Shown here in pieces: positions 10,215-20,017 of a DNA stretch of 64,000 nt. Numbering within the stretch: the stretch's first letter is position 1; each line of letters starts with the position of its first letter. A program made the translations under genes and the position numbers. A model generated the notes under the pieces. The model ran no database searches, was not told the origin of the DNA, and saw nothing but the letters and a program-made list of their open reading frames with translations. The DNA is from Methylothermaceae bacteria B42 (GTDB lineage: Bacteria > Pseudomonadota > Gammaproteobacteria > Methylococcales > Methylothermaceae), in the NCBI GenBank assembly GCA_001566965.1, contig LSNW01000023.1, positions 24,311 through 88,310 of the forward strand, in the 5' to 3' direction.

Positions 10215-10888
10215 AACAGGGGCTTTTGCTGGAGACGGGCAAGCAACGACTGTAGAGCAGTGGTTGCATCTTGCTTGAGTTGCGCAGAAAGCCACGGTTG
10301 ATTTGGATTGTCAGGAAGCACAGCGGTTTTTTGGAAATATTTAAGCGCTTCCTGAAAATAGCCGGTTTGCCTTAGAAAATCGGCAAAATAATAATTTGCC
10401 TCGATGCCTTCTGGGTTCAAGGCCAATGCCTTGCGCAGATACTGTTCTGCTTTTTTGTTATCGCCAAAGGAAATGGGCCATCCTGGCGCTTGATAATAGA
10501 GGCAGCCCAAGGCTAGATATGCCGCGCCGTCAAGTGCGGAGGGATTAATCTTGATCGCTTGCTGTAATAAATTACGGGCCTCCTCCAAATTGGATAATGC
10601 TGAGAGGTCGGGTGCTACCCCGGTACGGGTAACTAATACAATTGCTTCCCAGATAAGAAGTTCGGCCTGGTTGGGCTGTTGTTTTTTTAATGATTTAATG
10701 TGGGCTAAGAGCTGTGTTAGCCCCTCTTTGCGCTGTTCTTCCGGCCAGTGGTAATAAATTTCATCCCATTGTTGTTCTATTTGGGGAATGGAAAACGGTA
10801 GGGGCTCCGCCCTAAGAGCTTCCGTCTGCCATGCAGCAAAGAAAAAGGAAAACAGCCAAGTGACTATAAGGGATGCATGGGGTTTCAT
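10199..10888 (-). CDS. TPR-repeat protein, probably exported
   Basis: 229 residues. The first 28 residues form a signal-peptide-like segment (hydrophobic core, AEP near its end). Two to three TPR-like units follow; the clearest are around GAAYLALGCLYYQAPG and ALNPEGIEANYYFADFLRQTG. Such proteins act as scaffolds. A TRAP-T-associated or tetratricopeptide periplasmic role is possible but not shown. It is convergent with malQ and has about 180 bp of AT-rich DNA upstream, with no clear hairpin, before amrA. Confidence 0.7.
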   Translation of the reverse strand: MKPHASLIVTWLFSFFFAAWQTEALRAEPLPFSIPQIEQQWDEIYYHWPEEQRKEGLTQLLAHIKSLKKQQPNQAELLIWEAIVLVTRTGVAPDLSALSNLEEARNLLQQAIKINPSALDGAAYLALGCLYYQAPGWPISFGDNKKAEQYLRKALALNPEGIEANYYFADFLRQTGYFQEALKYFQKTAVLPDNPNQPWLSAQLKQDATTALQSLLARLQQKPLFQPLP

Positions 10889-11068
10889 TGTTGTGAAAAG
10901 ATAAAAATATTTGCCTATTTACAACAAATTATAGGCTTTTGTCAGATTTTTTCTAGTTTTGTCCCAGCAAACATTACCTAATTGAGATACCTTCCTAGTT
11001 AAAGCCAGCATAGCTGACATTATTTTAAGGCGATAGTGAATAATCCCACTTAGGAGACCATATTCAGA

Positions 11069-11659
11069 CTAGCCTTCTTCCGGTATATCTGTCCCAAATA
11101 CCTCAGTGGTGTAGCGATACATCCGCAAATTGTTTGACCAATAATCGGGTGGCAGGCCGGCCTTTAATTTTAGATGACGAAGGAAATCCACAGGATTTGG
11201 CAACGATTCCCATACGGCGGGCAGAAAGGTGCCTCGGTGGTGGCCATCCTCAAGAACCAGACCGTCAATGCCTGGACGGATTTTGGAAAGTAAATCTTGT
11301 TCGGAAATAAACTGGATTTCCTCTAACGGACTGAGCACAGAGATATGGATATCCAGATTATCTACTTCGTCCTCAGTCACAGGTGGAAAGCGGGGATCTT
11401 GAAAGGCCGCGGCGAAGGCATTGTAGATGACATCTTCCGCCAGTGGACGGCGCGGCTCTAATGAACCGATACAGCCGCGCAGCTGACCATTTTCTTGAAG
11501 GGTGACAAAAGTCGCTCTTTGTTCCTGCAAGGGCGGCGGCAGTTGTTGAAGATCTACTGCCGCTGGCCGTCCATGACGGGCGCCGTAACGAATGGATTCT
11601 CTTGCCAGTTCGAGCAGTAACTGCCGGTGTTGTGGAGAAAGTGAATGATTGGTGCTCAT
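11069..11659 (-). CDS. amrA: AmmeMemoRadiSam system protein A (AMMECR1 domain)
   Basis: 196 residues from ATG 11659; a longer frame to 11734 would overlap amrB by 26 bp. The AMMECR1 core is present: a REATFV-like ERATFVTLQENGQLRGCIGSLEPRRPLAEDV block (family motif LRGCIG), then AFQDPRFPPVT and HISVLSPLEEI. The human homologue is AMMECR1. The molecular function is not established. The gene follows amrB on the same strand, and both are divergent from amrS. Confidence 0.9.
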   Translation of the reverse strand: MSTNHSLSPQHRQLLLELARESIRYGARHGRPAAVDLQQLPPPLQEQRATFVTLQENGQLRGCIGSLEPRRPLAEDVIYNAFAAAFQDPRFPPVTEDEVDNLDIHISVLSPLEEIQFISEQDLLSKIRPGIDGLVLEDGHHRGTFLPAVWESLPNPVDFLRHLKLKAGLPPDYWSNNLRMYRYTTEVFGTDIPEEG

Positions 11660-11708
11660 CTTAGTACGTATATATGTGTTTAAGGAGAAATGTGGGCAGG
11701 CTTTTGGG

Positions 11709-12497
11709 CTATGAGTAAAAGACGTAGGCGCCATACCCTACCACTTGATCTCGGGGTCCAGCGGTATCGCCAGAATTGCGCAGATCCACAGTTTCTGCCT
11801 TGAGATTATGATGGCGGGCAGCCAGCAACAGTCCGGCTACGGGGATACGGCCGCAGGCAGACTCCACGCCGAGACGGCTGGGATCGAGATCTTCGATGGC
11901 TGCCGAAGTAGCGGCATCCAACTGTTTGGCGGTTTCGTAATCATAGTAGTGGCTGAGATCCGAACTGATGATAATGAGGGTTTCCGCCCCTCCCCACAAA
12001 CGTTCCAGAACCGTAGCCACTTCTTCTGGTGTTGCATCGCCAACCACAATGGGGACTACCTTGAAGTCTTCTAGCACTTCCTGCAAGAAGGGCAGCTGAA
12101 CTTCAAGACTGTGTTCCGGTTCATGGGCTGCGTCGAATTGCACCACAAAGGGTAGATCGGCGATGGCTTGAATGGCCTGTTTGTCTACTGCCACTGCGCC
12201 CAAGGGGGTCATAAAGTAATCGGCGGCAGGGATTGCCAGGCCCTGGAAGGGTACGCGGTGAGCCGGTCCCAGTAAAATCACCCGTTTGATAATATCTTTC
12301 GCTGGTATCAGCAGCCGGTAAGCACTGGCGGCAACCGGACCCGAATAGACATAGCCTGCGTGCGGGGCAATAATAGCCTTAGGGACGGGACCTTCCACTT
12401 GAGTGGATGCGAGAAATTGCCGCACCATTTGGTCCAATTCCCGAGGGTTGTCCGGATAAAACATTCCGGCAACGGCGGGGTGACGGATGGCAGTCAT
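11709..12497 (-). CDS. amrB: AmmeMemoRadiSam system protein B (MEMO1 family)
   Basis: 262 residues. The start RHPAVAGMFYPDNP, the IAPHAGYVYSGPVA block, LGPAHR and ISSDLSHY are hallmarks of the MEMO family, whose fold resembles extradiol dioxygenases and has conserved His residues placed for metal binding (here the His of APHAGY, the His of GPAHR and the SSDLSHYYDY region). ATG 12497 is preceded by GGGAGAAG. The intergenic gap to the divergent amrS is 81 bp. The substrate is unknown. Confidence 0.92.
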   Translation of the reverse strand: MTAIRHPAVAGMFYPDNPRELDQMVRQFLASTQVEGPVPKAIIAPHAGYVYSGPVAASAYRLLIPAKDIIKRVILLGPAHRVPFQGLAIPAADYFMTPLGAVAVDKQAIQAIADLPFVVQFDAAHEPEHSLEVQLPFLQEVLEDFKVVPIVVGDATPEEVATVLERLWGGAETLIIISSDLSHYYDYETAKQLDAATSAAIEDLDPSRLGVESACGRIPVAGLLLAARHHNLKAETVDLRNSGDTAGPRDQVVGYGAYVFYS

Positions 12498-12578
12498 ATT
12501 CTTCTCCCTTTGAACTTGAAATTGACTCTTACCGTCTATATATGGACATTACCCACACAATTCAACAGGGGAAATACA

Positions 12579-13688
12579 ATGACTACCGCCGCACTCGTTA
12601 AAGATACTGTGCCCACCAAGTATTGGCATAAATTGCCCGATGGCAAAATTCAGTGTGACCTCTGCCCGCGTTTTTGCAAACTGCACGAAGGGCAGCGTGG
12701 ATTGTGTTTTGTGCGCGCCTGTCAAAATGGCCAGATTGTCCTCACCTCTTATGGCCGAGCCAGCGGGTTTGCCATTGATCCGATCGAAAAAAAACCCCTT
12801 TATCATTTTCTTCCCGGTACGCCGATTTTGTCGTTTGGCACCGCAGGCTGCAATCTGGCTTGCAAGTTTTGTCAAAACTGGGATATCAGCAAATCCCGCG
12901 AATTCGATACCTTGACCGTGGAAGCGCCGCCTAATGCGATTGCCTTGGCCGCCAAAGATTTGGGGTGCAAGAGCGTGGCTTATACTTATAACGACCCGGT
13001 TATCTTTCATGAATATGTCATTGATACCGCGATTGCCTGCCGGGAAGAGGGTATCAAATCGGTGGCGGTGACCGCAGGTTTCGTGTGCCCAGAGCCGCGC
13101 CAAGAATTCTATCAATACATGGATGCGGCCAATGTGGATTTAAAAGCGTTTACCGAAGATTTTTACCACAAAATCTGCGGCGGGCATTTGCAACCGGTAT
13201 TGGAGACTCTCGAATACATCAAGCATGAAACCGACGTTTGGTTGGAAATCACTACTTTATTAATTCCGGGGGAAAATGATTCCGAGGAAGAAATCGACAA
13301 AATGACCCAGTGGGTGATGGAAAAGCTGGGGCCTGATGTCCCGCATCACTTCACCGCTTTTCATCCAGACTGGAAGATGGTGGACAAGCCGCCCACGCTG
13401 CCGGAAACCTTAATCCGCGCCCGTAATATCGCACTGAAAAACGGCTTGCGCTATGTCTATACCGGTAATGTCCACAATCCGGAAGGCGATAGCACCTGGT
13501 GCCACCAATGCGGACAGTTATTGATTGGCCGCGATTGGTATATTCTCACCGATTGGAACCTGACCGCCGATGGTAAGTGCAGCCAATGTGGCACGCCGGT
13601 AGCAGGTGTATTCGAGGAAAAACCCGGCGACTGGGGAGCGAAACGGTTTGTGGTGGATATGTCGAGATATACTCGTATGGCCCAGTAA
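12579..13688 (+). CDS. amrS: AmmeMemoRadiSam system radical SAM enzyme
   Basis: 369 residues from ATG 12579 with an AGGGGA ribosome site. The radical SAM cluster motif is C91-x3-C95-x2-C98 (CNLACKFC). Four extra cysteines near the N terminus (C26, C29, C33, C43) and two CxxC pairs near the C terminus (WCHQCG, KCSQCG) suggest metal sites. The protein resembles PflA-type activases. It is one of the three components named for always occurring together (AMMECR1, MEMO1, radical SAM); the substrate and product are unknown. Confidence 0.93.
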   Translation: MTTAALVKDTVPTKYWHKLPDGKIQCDLCPRFCKLHEGQRGLCFVRACQNGQIVLTSYGRASGFAIDPIEKKPLYHFLPGTPILSFGTAGCNLACKFCQNWDISKSREFDTLTVEAPPNAIALAAKDLGCKSVAYTYNDPVIFHEYVIDTAIACREEGIKSVAVTAGFVCPEPRQEFYQYMDAANVDLKAFTEDFYHKICGGHLQPVLETLEYIKHETDVWLEITTLLIPGENDSEEEIDKMTQWVMEKLGPDVPHHFTAFHPDWKMVDKPPTLPETLIRARNIALKNGLRYVYTGNVHNPEGDSTWCHQCGQLLIGRDWYILTDWNLTADGKCSQCGTPVAGVFEEKPGDWGAKRFVVDMSRYTRMAQ

Positions 13689-13689
13689 T

Positions 13690-13952
13690 CTAGCCCGGAT
13701 ATTTCACCAGCCGGCTTCGGACTTTCTTGTGATTAACTGATTTTTGAACATAAAATGCTTAAGTTTCATGATTTCCACGAAATCCGATTTGGATTCAGCC
13801 CGAATCGTATCCCGGCCCTGGCTTGTCCAGGCACGTCTGGGCTTGGGCTTCCTTCAAGCCATAGCTAAGGCTATGCCTTTCAGTCCAGCCCGGCGCCCAG
13901 CCGCACCTGTCCTGCGCCATCATCCGGGATGCTGGTGAAATATCCGGGCTAG
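13690..13952. repeat. MITE-like element with perfect terminal inverted repeats
   Basis: TAGCCCGGATATTTCACCAG at 13691-13710 is matched perfectly in reverse complement at 13932-13951. Both ends abut CTAG (13690-13693 and 13949-13952), which could be a 4-bp target duplication or part of the palindrome. No coding potential is seen inside. The element fills the amrS-nadB intergenic space (278 bp). It is likely a non-autonomous derivative of an insertion sequence. Confidence 0.75.
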
Positions 13953-13966
13953 GTGTAATCTAGGGG

Positions 13967-15574
13967 TTAATTTTGCCCAGGTGTGAGAATCGTATTTGCG
14001 GGCGGCTTGCTGTTGTCCGGGTGGGGATAATCAAGGGTGTAATGCAACCCCCGGCTTTCCTTGCGGGCCATGGCGCTACGCACGATCAATTCGGCGGCAA
14101 TGATGAGGTTGCGCAGTTCCAGCAGGTCGCTGGTGACCCGGAAATTCCCATAATATTCAGCAATTTCCTGTTTCAGCATTTCAGTTCGCCGCAATGCCCT
14201 TTGCAGGCGTTTATTGGTGCGGACAATGCCGACGTAATCCCACATGAAGCGGCGGATTTCGTCCCAGTTGTGGCTGACGACAACTTCTTCGTCCGAATCG
14301 GTCACCTGAGATTCATCCCAGGGGGGCAATTGAGGTGGCGGGGGTAATTCCGGCAGTTGCCGGCGTAAATCATCCGCTGCCTGTTTGGCAAAAACCAAGC
14401 ATTCCAGCAAGGAATTGCTGGCCATGCGATTGGCGCCATGAAGGCCCGTGCAAGCGGTTTCCCCGACCGCATAAAGCCCCGGAATATCAGTGCGGGCGCG
14501 GGCGTCTGTCATGACACCGCCACAGGTGTAATGGGCGGCAGGTACAATTGGAATCGGCTGCTGGGTGATGTCGATATTGTATTGCAGGCATTTTTCGTAA
14601 ATGGTGGGGAAATGGTTTTTGATAAAATCCGCGCCCTTGTGGGAAATGTCGAGGTACAAACAATCCACCCCCAGCCGCTTGATTTCATGGTCGATGGCGC
14701 GGGCGACAATATCCCGGGGGGCCAGTTCTTCCCGTGGATCGAAGCGCTGCATGAAGCGTTCGCCATTGGGCAGCAGCAGTTTTCCGCCTTCGCCTCTCAG
14801 TGCCTCGGAAATCAAGAATGACCGGGCTTCGGGGTGGTACAGGCAGGTGGGGTGGAATTGCATGAATTCCATGTTGGCCACCCGGCAACCCGCCCGCCAA
14901 GCCATTGCGAGGCCGTCACCGGTGGCGGTGTCGGGATTGCTGGTGTACAAATAAACTTTGGCGGCGCCGCCGGTGGCGAGTACCACGGCCCGGGCGCGGA
15001 ATAATTTAACCTTTTGCCTTTCCCGGTCGAGGACATAGGCCCCTAGCACCCGTTGAGGAGACATTTTTAATTTGTTGGCAGTGATCAGGTCAATGGCGTT
15101 GTGAAATTCAAACAAGTCGATATTGCTATGTGCCTTGGCCTGGGCTAGCAATGAGGTTTCCAAGGCTTTTCCGGTGGCATCAGCAGCGTGGACAATGCGG
15201 CGGTGGCTGTGTCCTCCTTCCCGCGTCAAATGCAAGTGTTTTTCTCCGTTTTCTGATTCCACCTCAGTGAAGGCGACGCCTTGACGCAGCAGCCATTCGA
15301 TACAATCCTTCCCTTGGGAAACCACCAACCGGACGATGTCTGGATTGCATAACCCGGCGCCGGCGTCCAGGGTATCTTCGATATGGGCTTCCAGGGAGTC
15401 ATTGGCGTCCAGAACCGCAGAAATCCCGCCTTGGGCGTAAAAAGTGCTGCACTCTTGCAGTTGCGTTTTGGAAAGCACGGCAACTCGCGCAATATCGGCG
15501 ATTCTCAGGGCAAGACTCAAGCCTGCGGCACCGCTGCCGATGATAAGCAGGTCATAATTGAGAGATTCACTCAT
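13967..15574 (-). CDS. nadB: L-aspartate oxidase
   Basis: 535 residues from ATG 15574; the 21-residue upstream extension is unlike the family. The Rossmann motif [17 protein letters not shown] binds FAD; HCTR-like substrate residues occur in [25 protein letters not shown]; [19 protein letters not shown] is the second FAD contact. It oxidises aspartate to iminoaspartate in NAD synthesis. It stands alone between repeat elements, with nadA and nadC elsewhere. Confidence 0.95.
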   Translation of the reverse strand: MSESLNYDLLIIGSGAAGLSLALRIADIARVAVLSKTQLQECSTFYAQGGISAVLDANDSLEAHIEDTLDAGAGLCNPDIVRLVVSQGKDCIEWLLRQGVAFTEVESENGEKHLHLTREGGHSHRRIVHAADATGKALETSLLAQAKAHSNIDLFEFHNAIDLITANKLKMSPQRVLGAYVLDRERQKVKLFRARAVVLATGGAAKVYLYTSNPDTATGDGLAMAWRAGCRVANMEFMQFHPTCLYHPEARSFLISEALRGEGGKLLLPNGERFMQRFDPREELAPRDIVARAIDHEIKRLGVDCLYLDISHKGADFIKNHFPTIYEKCLQYNIDITQQPIPIVPAAHYTCGGVMTDARARTDIPGLYAVGETACTGLHGANRMASNSLLECLVFAKQAADDLRRQLPELPPPPQLPPWDESQVTDSDEEVVVSHNWDEIRRFMWDYVGIVRTNKRLQRALRRTEMLKQEIAEYYGNFRVTSDLLELRNLIIAAELIVRSAMARKESRGLHYTLDYPHPDNSKPPANTILTPGQN

Positions 15575-15619
15575 AGGAAATTTATACCAGAATCCCAAAA
15601 AAAATGCTTTTTTGCAGTA

Positions 15620-15848
15620 ACTGATGTTATGCAACATACGGCAAGGACCGTGCCATCACGCCCTCTCCCTACCCCCTCTCCCTGAGGGAGAGGGGATTTA
15701 AGGCAAGGTCCGTCGCTCCCTCCACCGCTTGCGGGGGGGGGGGGGGGGGGGGGCTCCTTGTCTTGCCTGCTAGCCAATGACAGGGTTCCTTGCCAGACTG
15801 TGCACTGCGTTTGAGGGCTGCTTTGGAATGACCGTGCGTAACATCAGT
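15620..15848. repeat. Compound repeat between nadB and rpoE, with inverted ends
   Basis: ACTGATGTTATGC at 15620-15632 is inverted with one mismatch at 15836-15848, bounding 229 bp. Inside is a perfect 10-bp hairpin (15673-15682 with 15686-15695, loop TGA) of the CCCTCTCCCTGAGGGAGAGGG type seen dispersed in many proteobacteria, and a run of 21 G. The whole 15575-16122 gap has no convincing gene; open frames crossing it are repeat-derived. Confidence 0.55.
15733..15753. repeat. Homopolymer tract of 21 G
   Basis: An unbroken run of 21 G residues lies within the compound repeat between nadB and rpoE. Tracts of this length slip during replication, so copy number is likely to vary. It could also be a sequencing or assembly error. 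It is not in a coding region. Confidence 0.9.
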
Positions 15849-15888
15849 GTAGTAATCAAAGTGGGTTAGGTTCTGTCCAATTGGATGG

Positions 15889-16037
15889 AGGGTGTCGCAA
15901 AAGGCGACACCCTCCGCGGTGCAGGGATGCATCGCCATTTTCGATGGCCATAAGCCATTGAAAATGGAGGAATCGGAAAATCGCGCTTTTCCGATTCCGA
16001 GTCGCAAAAGTCCAAGGATGGGCTTTTGCGACACCCT
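15889..16037. repeat. Nested-palindrome MITE-like repeat upstream of rpoE
   Basis: AGGGTGTCGCAAAAG at 15889-15903 is matched perfectly inverted at 16023-16037. Inside are further hairpins: a 12-bp stem (15887-15898 with 15904-15915) and a 10-bp AATCGGAAAA/TTTTCCGATT stem. The element ends about 85 bp before the ATG proposed for rpoE and could carry or disturb its promoter. Confidence 0.7.
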
Positions 16038-16122
16038 GATTGAATGGATAGAGCGAAACCGGGATAATAAGCTTAATTGTACGACTACGCCAAGTGGCAG
16101 GTGGTTCGACATTTTGTTGACT

Positions 16123-16812
16123 ATGGCGGTACAAGCCCATTCACCGTTAAAAGATGAGGAAAAGGTATTGAAGGGAGACAGCAGGTCAGCGGCGGATGTT
16201 GACCAAGAGCTGGTCAAGCGGGTTCAACAAGGCGATAAAAAAGCCTTCGATCTGCTGGTTCTCAAATATCAGCATAAAATTATTCCCTTGATCACCCGTT
16301 ATATCAAAGATCCTTCAGAAGCTTTGGATGTGGCGCAAGAAACGTTCATCAAGGCTTATCGCGCGTTGCCCAATTTCCGTGGCGACAGCGCTTTCTATAC
16401 TTGGTTATACCGGATCGCCATTAACACGGCGAAGAATCATATCGCCGCCAGAGCCCGGCGGCCTTCTGATTCGGAAATTGAATTGGATACTGCGGAACAA
16501 TTCGAGACAGCGGTGCGTCTAAAAGATCAAGAAACTCCCGAGGGTATATTGTTAAGTGAGGAAGTTGCGGAAGCCGTGCGTCAGGCCATCGAAGAGCTGC
16601 CTGATGAATTGAGAACTGCAATCACTTTGCGGGAGTTTGAAGGGTTGAGCTACGAAGAGATTGCCCAAGCAATGAATTGTCCGGTGGGCACTGTTCGTTC
16701 ACGTATTTTTCGGGCTCGGGAAGCCATTGACAAGAAACTGAGGACTTTGCGTGCAGGGATGCGGAAAGAAAAGAAAAAACCCTTACCTGAGAAATCTTCA
16801 GAAAAATCATGA
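16123..16812 (+). CDS. rpoE: RNA polymerase sigma factor RpoE (AlgU)
   Basis: 229 residues from ATG 16123. Sigma region 2 is seen in LVKRVQQGDKKAFDLLV to DVAQETFIKAYRALPNFRGDSAFYTWLYRIAINTAKNHI, and region 4 in LPDELRTAITLREFEGLSYEEIAQAMNCPVGTVRSRIFRARE. It is the envelope-stress (extracytoplasmic) sigma factor. An alternative TTG start at 16168, with GAGGA at 16156-16160, would give a length closer to other RpoE proteins and is quite possible. Sequence further upstream is repeat DNA. The gene heads the rpoE-rseA-rseB-mucD cluster. Confidence 0.94.
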   Translation: MAVQAHSPLKDEEKVLKGDSRSAADVDQELVKRVQQGDKKAFDLLVLKYQHKIIPLITRYIKDPSEALDVAQETFIKAYRALPNFRGDSAFYTWLYRIAINTAKNHIAARARRPSDSEIELDTAEQFETAVRLKDQETPEGILLSEEVAEAVRQAIEELPDELRTAITLREFEGLSYEEIAQAMNCPVGTVRSRIFRAREAIDKKLRTLRAGMRKEKKKPLPEKSSEKS

Positions 16813-16828
16813 CAAGAGGCGGAGGCCG

Positions 16829-17401
16829 ATGCAGGACGATGTGAACTGGAAACTATCACTGTTACTGGACGACGAACTGGATACCAAGGATGCCATTGAA
16901 TTATTGGAAAGAATCCATCAAGACCCGGATCTATTGGATAAATGGTGTTGTTATAACGCAATGAGCCAGGCGATGCGATTTGGTAACGTGGTTCAGCCGG
17001 ATAAGACATTTATACACCGTATTCGCGCCTCGTTGGCATCTACTGAACTTCCTCCACCCCAAACCTCTTCTTCTCCGACATCTTTTTCAATAAAACAAAT
17101 GATTGTGCCTCTCGCCTTGGCGGCATCGGTTGCCGTCGTGACCGTGCTATTGGCAAAACAGTGGAACGAGCCTCTGCATTCCGCCGCCACGGTAAAAGCG
17201 GCTGCCAAGCAATCTGCCGCGCCTTCCATACGTTTGGCCAACGTGACTTCGGAACAGGCGATCCCCCAACAATCAGATCAGGCCCTACACTATTCCCGCT
17301 TTGAAGATTATTTGATAGCCCATACCGAAGGCAGTTTATATACCACTGGCCCCCAAGGCATGTTGAGTTATGCGCGCATCGTCAGCCATGACGGGCGTTA
17401 A
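16829..17401 (+). CDS. rseA: Anti-sigma-E factor RseA (MucA)
   Basis: 190 residues from ATG 16829 with GGCGGAGG upstream. The N-terminal RseA domain (WKLSLLLDDELDTKDAIELLERIHQDPDLLDKWCCYNAMSQAMR) binds sigma E; one transmembrane helix lies at about residues 90-110 (MIVPLALAASVAVVTVLLA), and a periplasmic tail follows. It holds RpoE at the inner membrane until cleaved under envelope stress. Its position directly after rpoE supports the call. Confidence 0.92.
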   Translation: MQDDVNWKLSLLLDDELDTKDAIELLERIHQDPDLLDKWCCYNAMSQAMRFGNVVQPDKTFIHRIRASLASTELPPPQTSSSPTSFSIKQMIVPLALAASVAVVTVLLAKQWNEPLHSAATVKAAAKQSAAPSIRLANVTSEQAIPQQSDQALHYSRFEDYLIAHTEGSLYTTGPQGMLSYARIVSHDGR

Positions 17402-17405
17402 TATT

Positions 17406-18392
17406 ATGAAGAAAGCGGGATTATTACCACACTGGGTGGTCGGCGCGTTTTTGATTACGTTTGCTGTTTCCGCATTTTCCCAAGAACCAATATCCAAGGA
17501 TGCAGTGGCATGGTTACAAGCCATGCGGGATGCGATGCACAATCTAGATTACCAGGCGACGGTGGTCTATAGCAGAGATAATCAAATTCAAACCCTGAAA
17601 CTTTCCCGGATCATACAAAACGGTGTGGTTAGAGAACATTTGCAGGCGCTCAATGATCCGCTGCGGGAAGTCGTTAGAGATGGTGATAAAGTGACCTGCT
17701 ATTTTCCGGACCGGCGGGCAATGGTGGTGGAATACCAGCAGGGAAAAGATTCTTTGTTTGTTCATTTTCCCTGGGAATGGCAGCAAAAGGAGGAAATTTA
17801 TCAGTTTAAATCAGGGCACAGCGGCCACGTAGCAGGAAGACAAGCTCAGGAAATTATTATCCAGCCATTGGACAAGTATCGTTATCCCCGCAGAATTTGG
17901 CTCGATACAGAAACCAAGCTGCCGCTCAAATTAGAATTATTGGATCATGACGGCAGTATTCTCGAAGCCATTATCGTGACCGATATTCAATTGGGAGAGG
18001 CGGCGGCAGCAGTGGCAACCGCACTTCCTAATCACAGTAAAACCTGGAAGATTTTAGATAGAAAAGTCACGCCTATTAAGGACAAACATTGGCAGTTGAG
18101 TTTTCTGCCCCCGGGTTTCAGCGAAGTGATGCGCACGAGACGGCTAGATCCAATCGATCAACAGCCCATTGATCACATCTTGGTGAGTGACGGAATCGCT
18201 TCAGTCTCAATCTATATTAAAAAAAGCGATGAAAAGGGCTTTGATCCCGGCAATAAAAAATTGGGGGCAGTAAATACCTACAGCAAACAGATTGGTGATT
18301 TTTATATCACTGTGCTGGGGGATGTGCCTCCCGAAACAGTCAGAGCTATCGCCAATGGGGTGCGGGTAGATACAGGATCCACCTCTTCCTGA
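17406..18392 (+). CDS. rseB: Sigma-E regulatory protein RseB (MucB)
   Basis: 328 residues from ATG 17406; an ATG at 17388 is also in frame. A signal peptide (about residues 1-25) precedes the MucB/RseB domain starting near AVAWLQAMRDAMHNLDYQATVVY, with the lipid-sensing-like N domain and smaller C domain (from about residue 215, HWQLSFLPPGFSEV). The protein binds the periplasmic part of RseA and protects it from cleavage. It begins 4 bp after the rseA stop. Confidence 0.93.
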   Translation: MKKAGLLPHWVVGAFLITFAVSAFSQEPISKDAVAWLQAMRDAMHNLDYQATVVYSRDNQIQTLKLSRIIQNGVVREHLQALNDPLREVVRDGDKVTCYFPDRRAMVVEYQQGKDSLFVHFPWEWQQKEEIYQFKSGHSGHVAGRQAQEIIIQPLDKYRYPRRIWLDTETKLPLKLELLDHDGSILEAIIVTDIQLGEAAAAVATALPNHSKTWKILDRKVTPIKDKHWQLSFLPPGFSEVMRTRRLDPIDQQPIDHILVSDGIASVSIYIKKSDEKGFDPGNKKLGAVNTYSKQIGDFYITVLGDVPPETVRAIANGVRVDTGSTSS

Positions 18393-18547
18393 CCCGTTCC
18401 GATTGCCATCGGAATGTTCCAACTTTGCTCTGTGGATGGCGTCTGGGATGAACGCTAGGCTTTACCTTGTCCCAAGAAAATAGCCAGGAACTAGGATTCA
18501 AGTTTATGAATGCTATAGTGTTCGCTTAAAATACAGACATTTTTTTC

Positions 18548-20002
18548 ATGTTTAACGCATTTTTTATGTTTCAAAATACAAAATTCGTCATTAAGGCCGT
18601 GTGGATTTGGGTGTTTTGGCTTGGTTTGAGCCAAGCCTGGGCCGGGGAACTGCCCGACTTTACCGAGCTGGTAGAAAAAACCAGTCCATCCGTCGTTAAT
18701 ATCAGCACCACGAGGACGGTGGAAAGTCAGCCGGTGCCGGAACTACCAGAGGGCATGGAGATTCCTGAAGGGTCGCCTCTGGAAGATTTGTTTAAACATT
18801 TCTTTGGCCAGCAAGGTCCTCTTGGGCCACGGGAAGCGCGTTCATTGGGTTCGGGTTTTATCATTTCTTCCGATGGCTATATCGTTACCAATCACCACGT
18901 GGTCAAGGATGCCGATGAAATCATTGTCCGCATGCAAGACCGGCGCGAGCTGGTGGCCAAATTAATTGGTACGGACAAATCCAGCGACTTGGCTTTATTA
19001 AAAATTGATGCAGAAGATCTTCCCGTAGTGACCATGGGCTCATCCCGCGACTTGAAAGTAGGGGAATGGGTGGTTGCCATTGGCTCGCCGTTCGGTTTTG
19101 ATCAATCGGTGACCGCGGGCATCGTCAGCGCGAAGGGCAGAAGCCTACCTGGCGATAATTACGTTCCCTTCATCCAGACCGATGTGGCCATCAATCCCGG
19201 CAACTCCGGCGGGCCTTTGTTCAATATGGATGGGGAAGTGGTTGGCGTCAACTCCCAGATTTACAGCCGCACCGGCGGGTTTATGGGGTTGTCGTTCGCT
19301 ATTCCCATTGACGTGGCGCTGGAAGTGGTGGAGCAATTAAAAACCAAAGGTCATGTCAGCCGCGGCTGGCTCGGCGTACAGATTCAGGACGTGACCCGGG
19401 AATTGGCGGAGTCTTTCGGCATGGATCGGCCCCGGGGCGCGCTGATTGCGCAAGTGCTGGAGGATAGCCCCGCAGCCAAGGCCGGTTTTGAGGTGGGAAG
19501 CGTCATCATTGAGTACAACGGTCATCCCATTGAGACTGCCGGGGCTTTGCCGCCCCTGGTGGGGATGACGCCGCCTGGCACTGAAGTTTCGGTTAAAGTG
19601 CTTCAGGACGGAAAAATCAAAACATTAACGGTGCGTATCGGGCAATTGCCCAAGGAACAGCAAGAGGGAGCACTTTCGGTACATCCGCTCGAGCCGGGTT
19701 CCGTGAAAGTTCCACAATTCGGCTTGATTGTAGCGGACCTGAGTCCCCAGGAACGCAAGCGCCGGGGCGTGAAATCCGGTGTGATCGTTCGCCGGGTGTT
19801 GGCGGGTGCCGCGCGGGAAGCAGGTATTCGTCCGGGCGATATTATCGTCCGTATTGGTGATCAGCCCGTTACCAGCGCCAAGGCTTTGAAAAAGCGTGCG
19901 GCCAGTTTAGCCAAAGGCAAGCCGATTGCGGTGTTGGTGAAGCGAGGCGATGGTTCGCTGTTTTTGGCGATCAAGCCGGGCGCCAATAAACCAAAGCAAT
20001 AG
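18548..20002 (+). CDS. mucD: Periplasmic Do-family serine protease/chaperone (MucD/DegP)
   Basis: 484 residues. The signal peptide ends near AWAGE; the trypsin-like domain carries the triad H117 (TNHHVV), D147 (SSDLALL) and S220 (NPGNSGGPL). Two PDZ domains follow (about residues 275-365 and 395-475). DegP-type proteases degrade or refold misfolded envelope proteins. The start could also be ATG 18566. A 155-bp gap from rseB suggests it may have its own promoter; a weak GGAACT is seen at 18488-18493. Confidence 0.94.
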   Translation: MFNAFFMFQNTKFVIKAVWIWVFWLGLSQAWAGELPDFTELVEKTSPSVVNISTTRTVESQPVPELPEGMEIPEGSPLEDLFKHFFGQQGPLGPREARSLGSGFIISSDGYIVTNHHVVKDADEIIVRMQDRRELVAKLIGTDKSSDLALLKIDAEDLPVVTMGSSRDLKVGEWVVAIGSPFGFDQSVTAGIVSAKGRSLPGDNYVPFIQTDVAINPGNSGGPLFNMDGEVVGVNSQIYSRTGGFMGLSFAIPIDVALEVVEQLKTKGHVSRGWLGVQIQDVTRELAESFGMDRPRGALIAQVLEDSPAAKAGFEVGSVIIEYNGHPIETAGALPPLVGMTPPGTEVSVKVLQDGKIKTLTVRIGQLPKEQQEGALSVHPLEPGSVKVPQFGLIVADLSPQERKRRGVKSGVIVRRVLAGAAREAGIRPGDIIVRIGDQPVTSAKALKKRAASLAKGKPIAVLVKRGDGSLFLAIKPGANKPKQ

Positions 20003-20017
20003 GGAAAAGATTAAAAC

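Noticed and set aside
13686..13963. TAATCTAG direct repeat as a 9-bp target duplication of the MITE
   Set aside because: The left copy overlaps the inverted repeat end and the right copy is three bases away, so CTAG alone is the simpler duplication.
15669..16217. 182-residue minus-strand frame before rpoE
   Set aside because: It runs through the G tract and repeat elements and overlaps rpoE; no recognisable protein.
18488..18530. Sigma-E promoter before mucD
   Set aside because: Only GGAACT fits the -35; no convincing -10 at the right distance.
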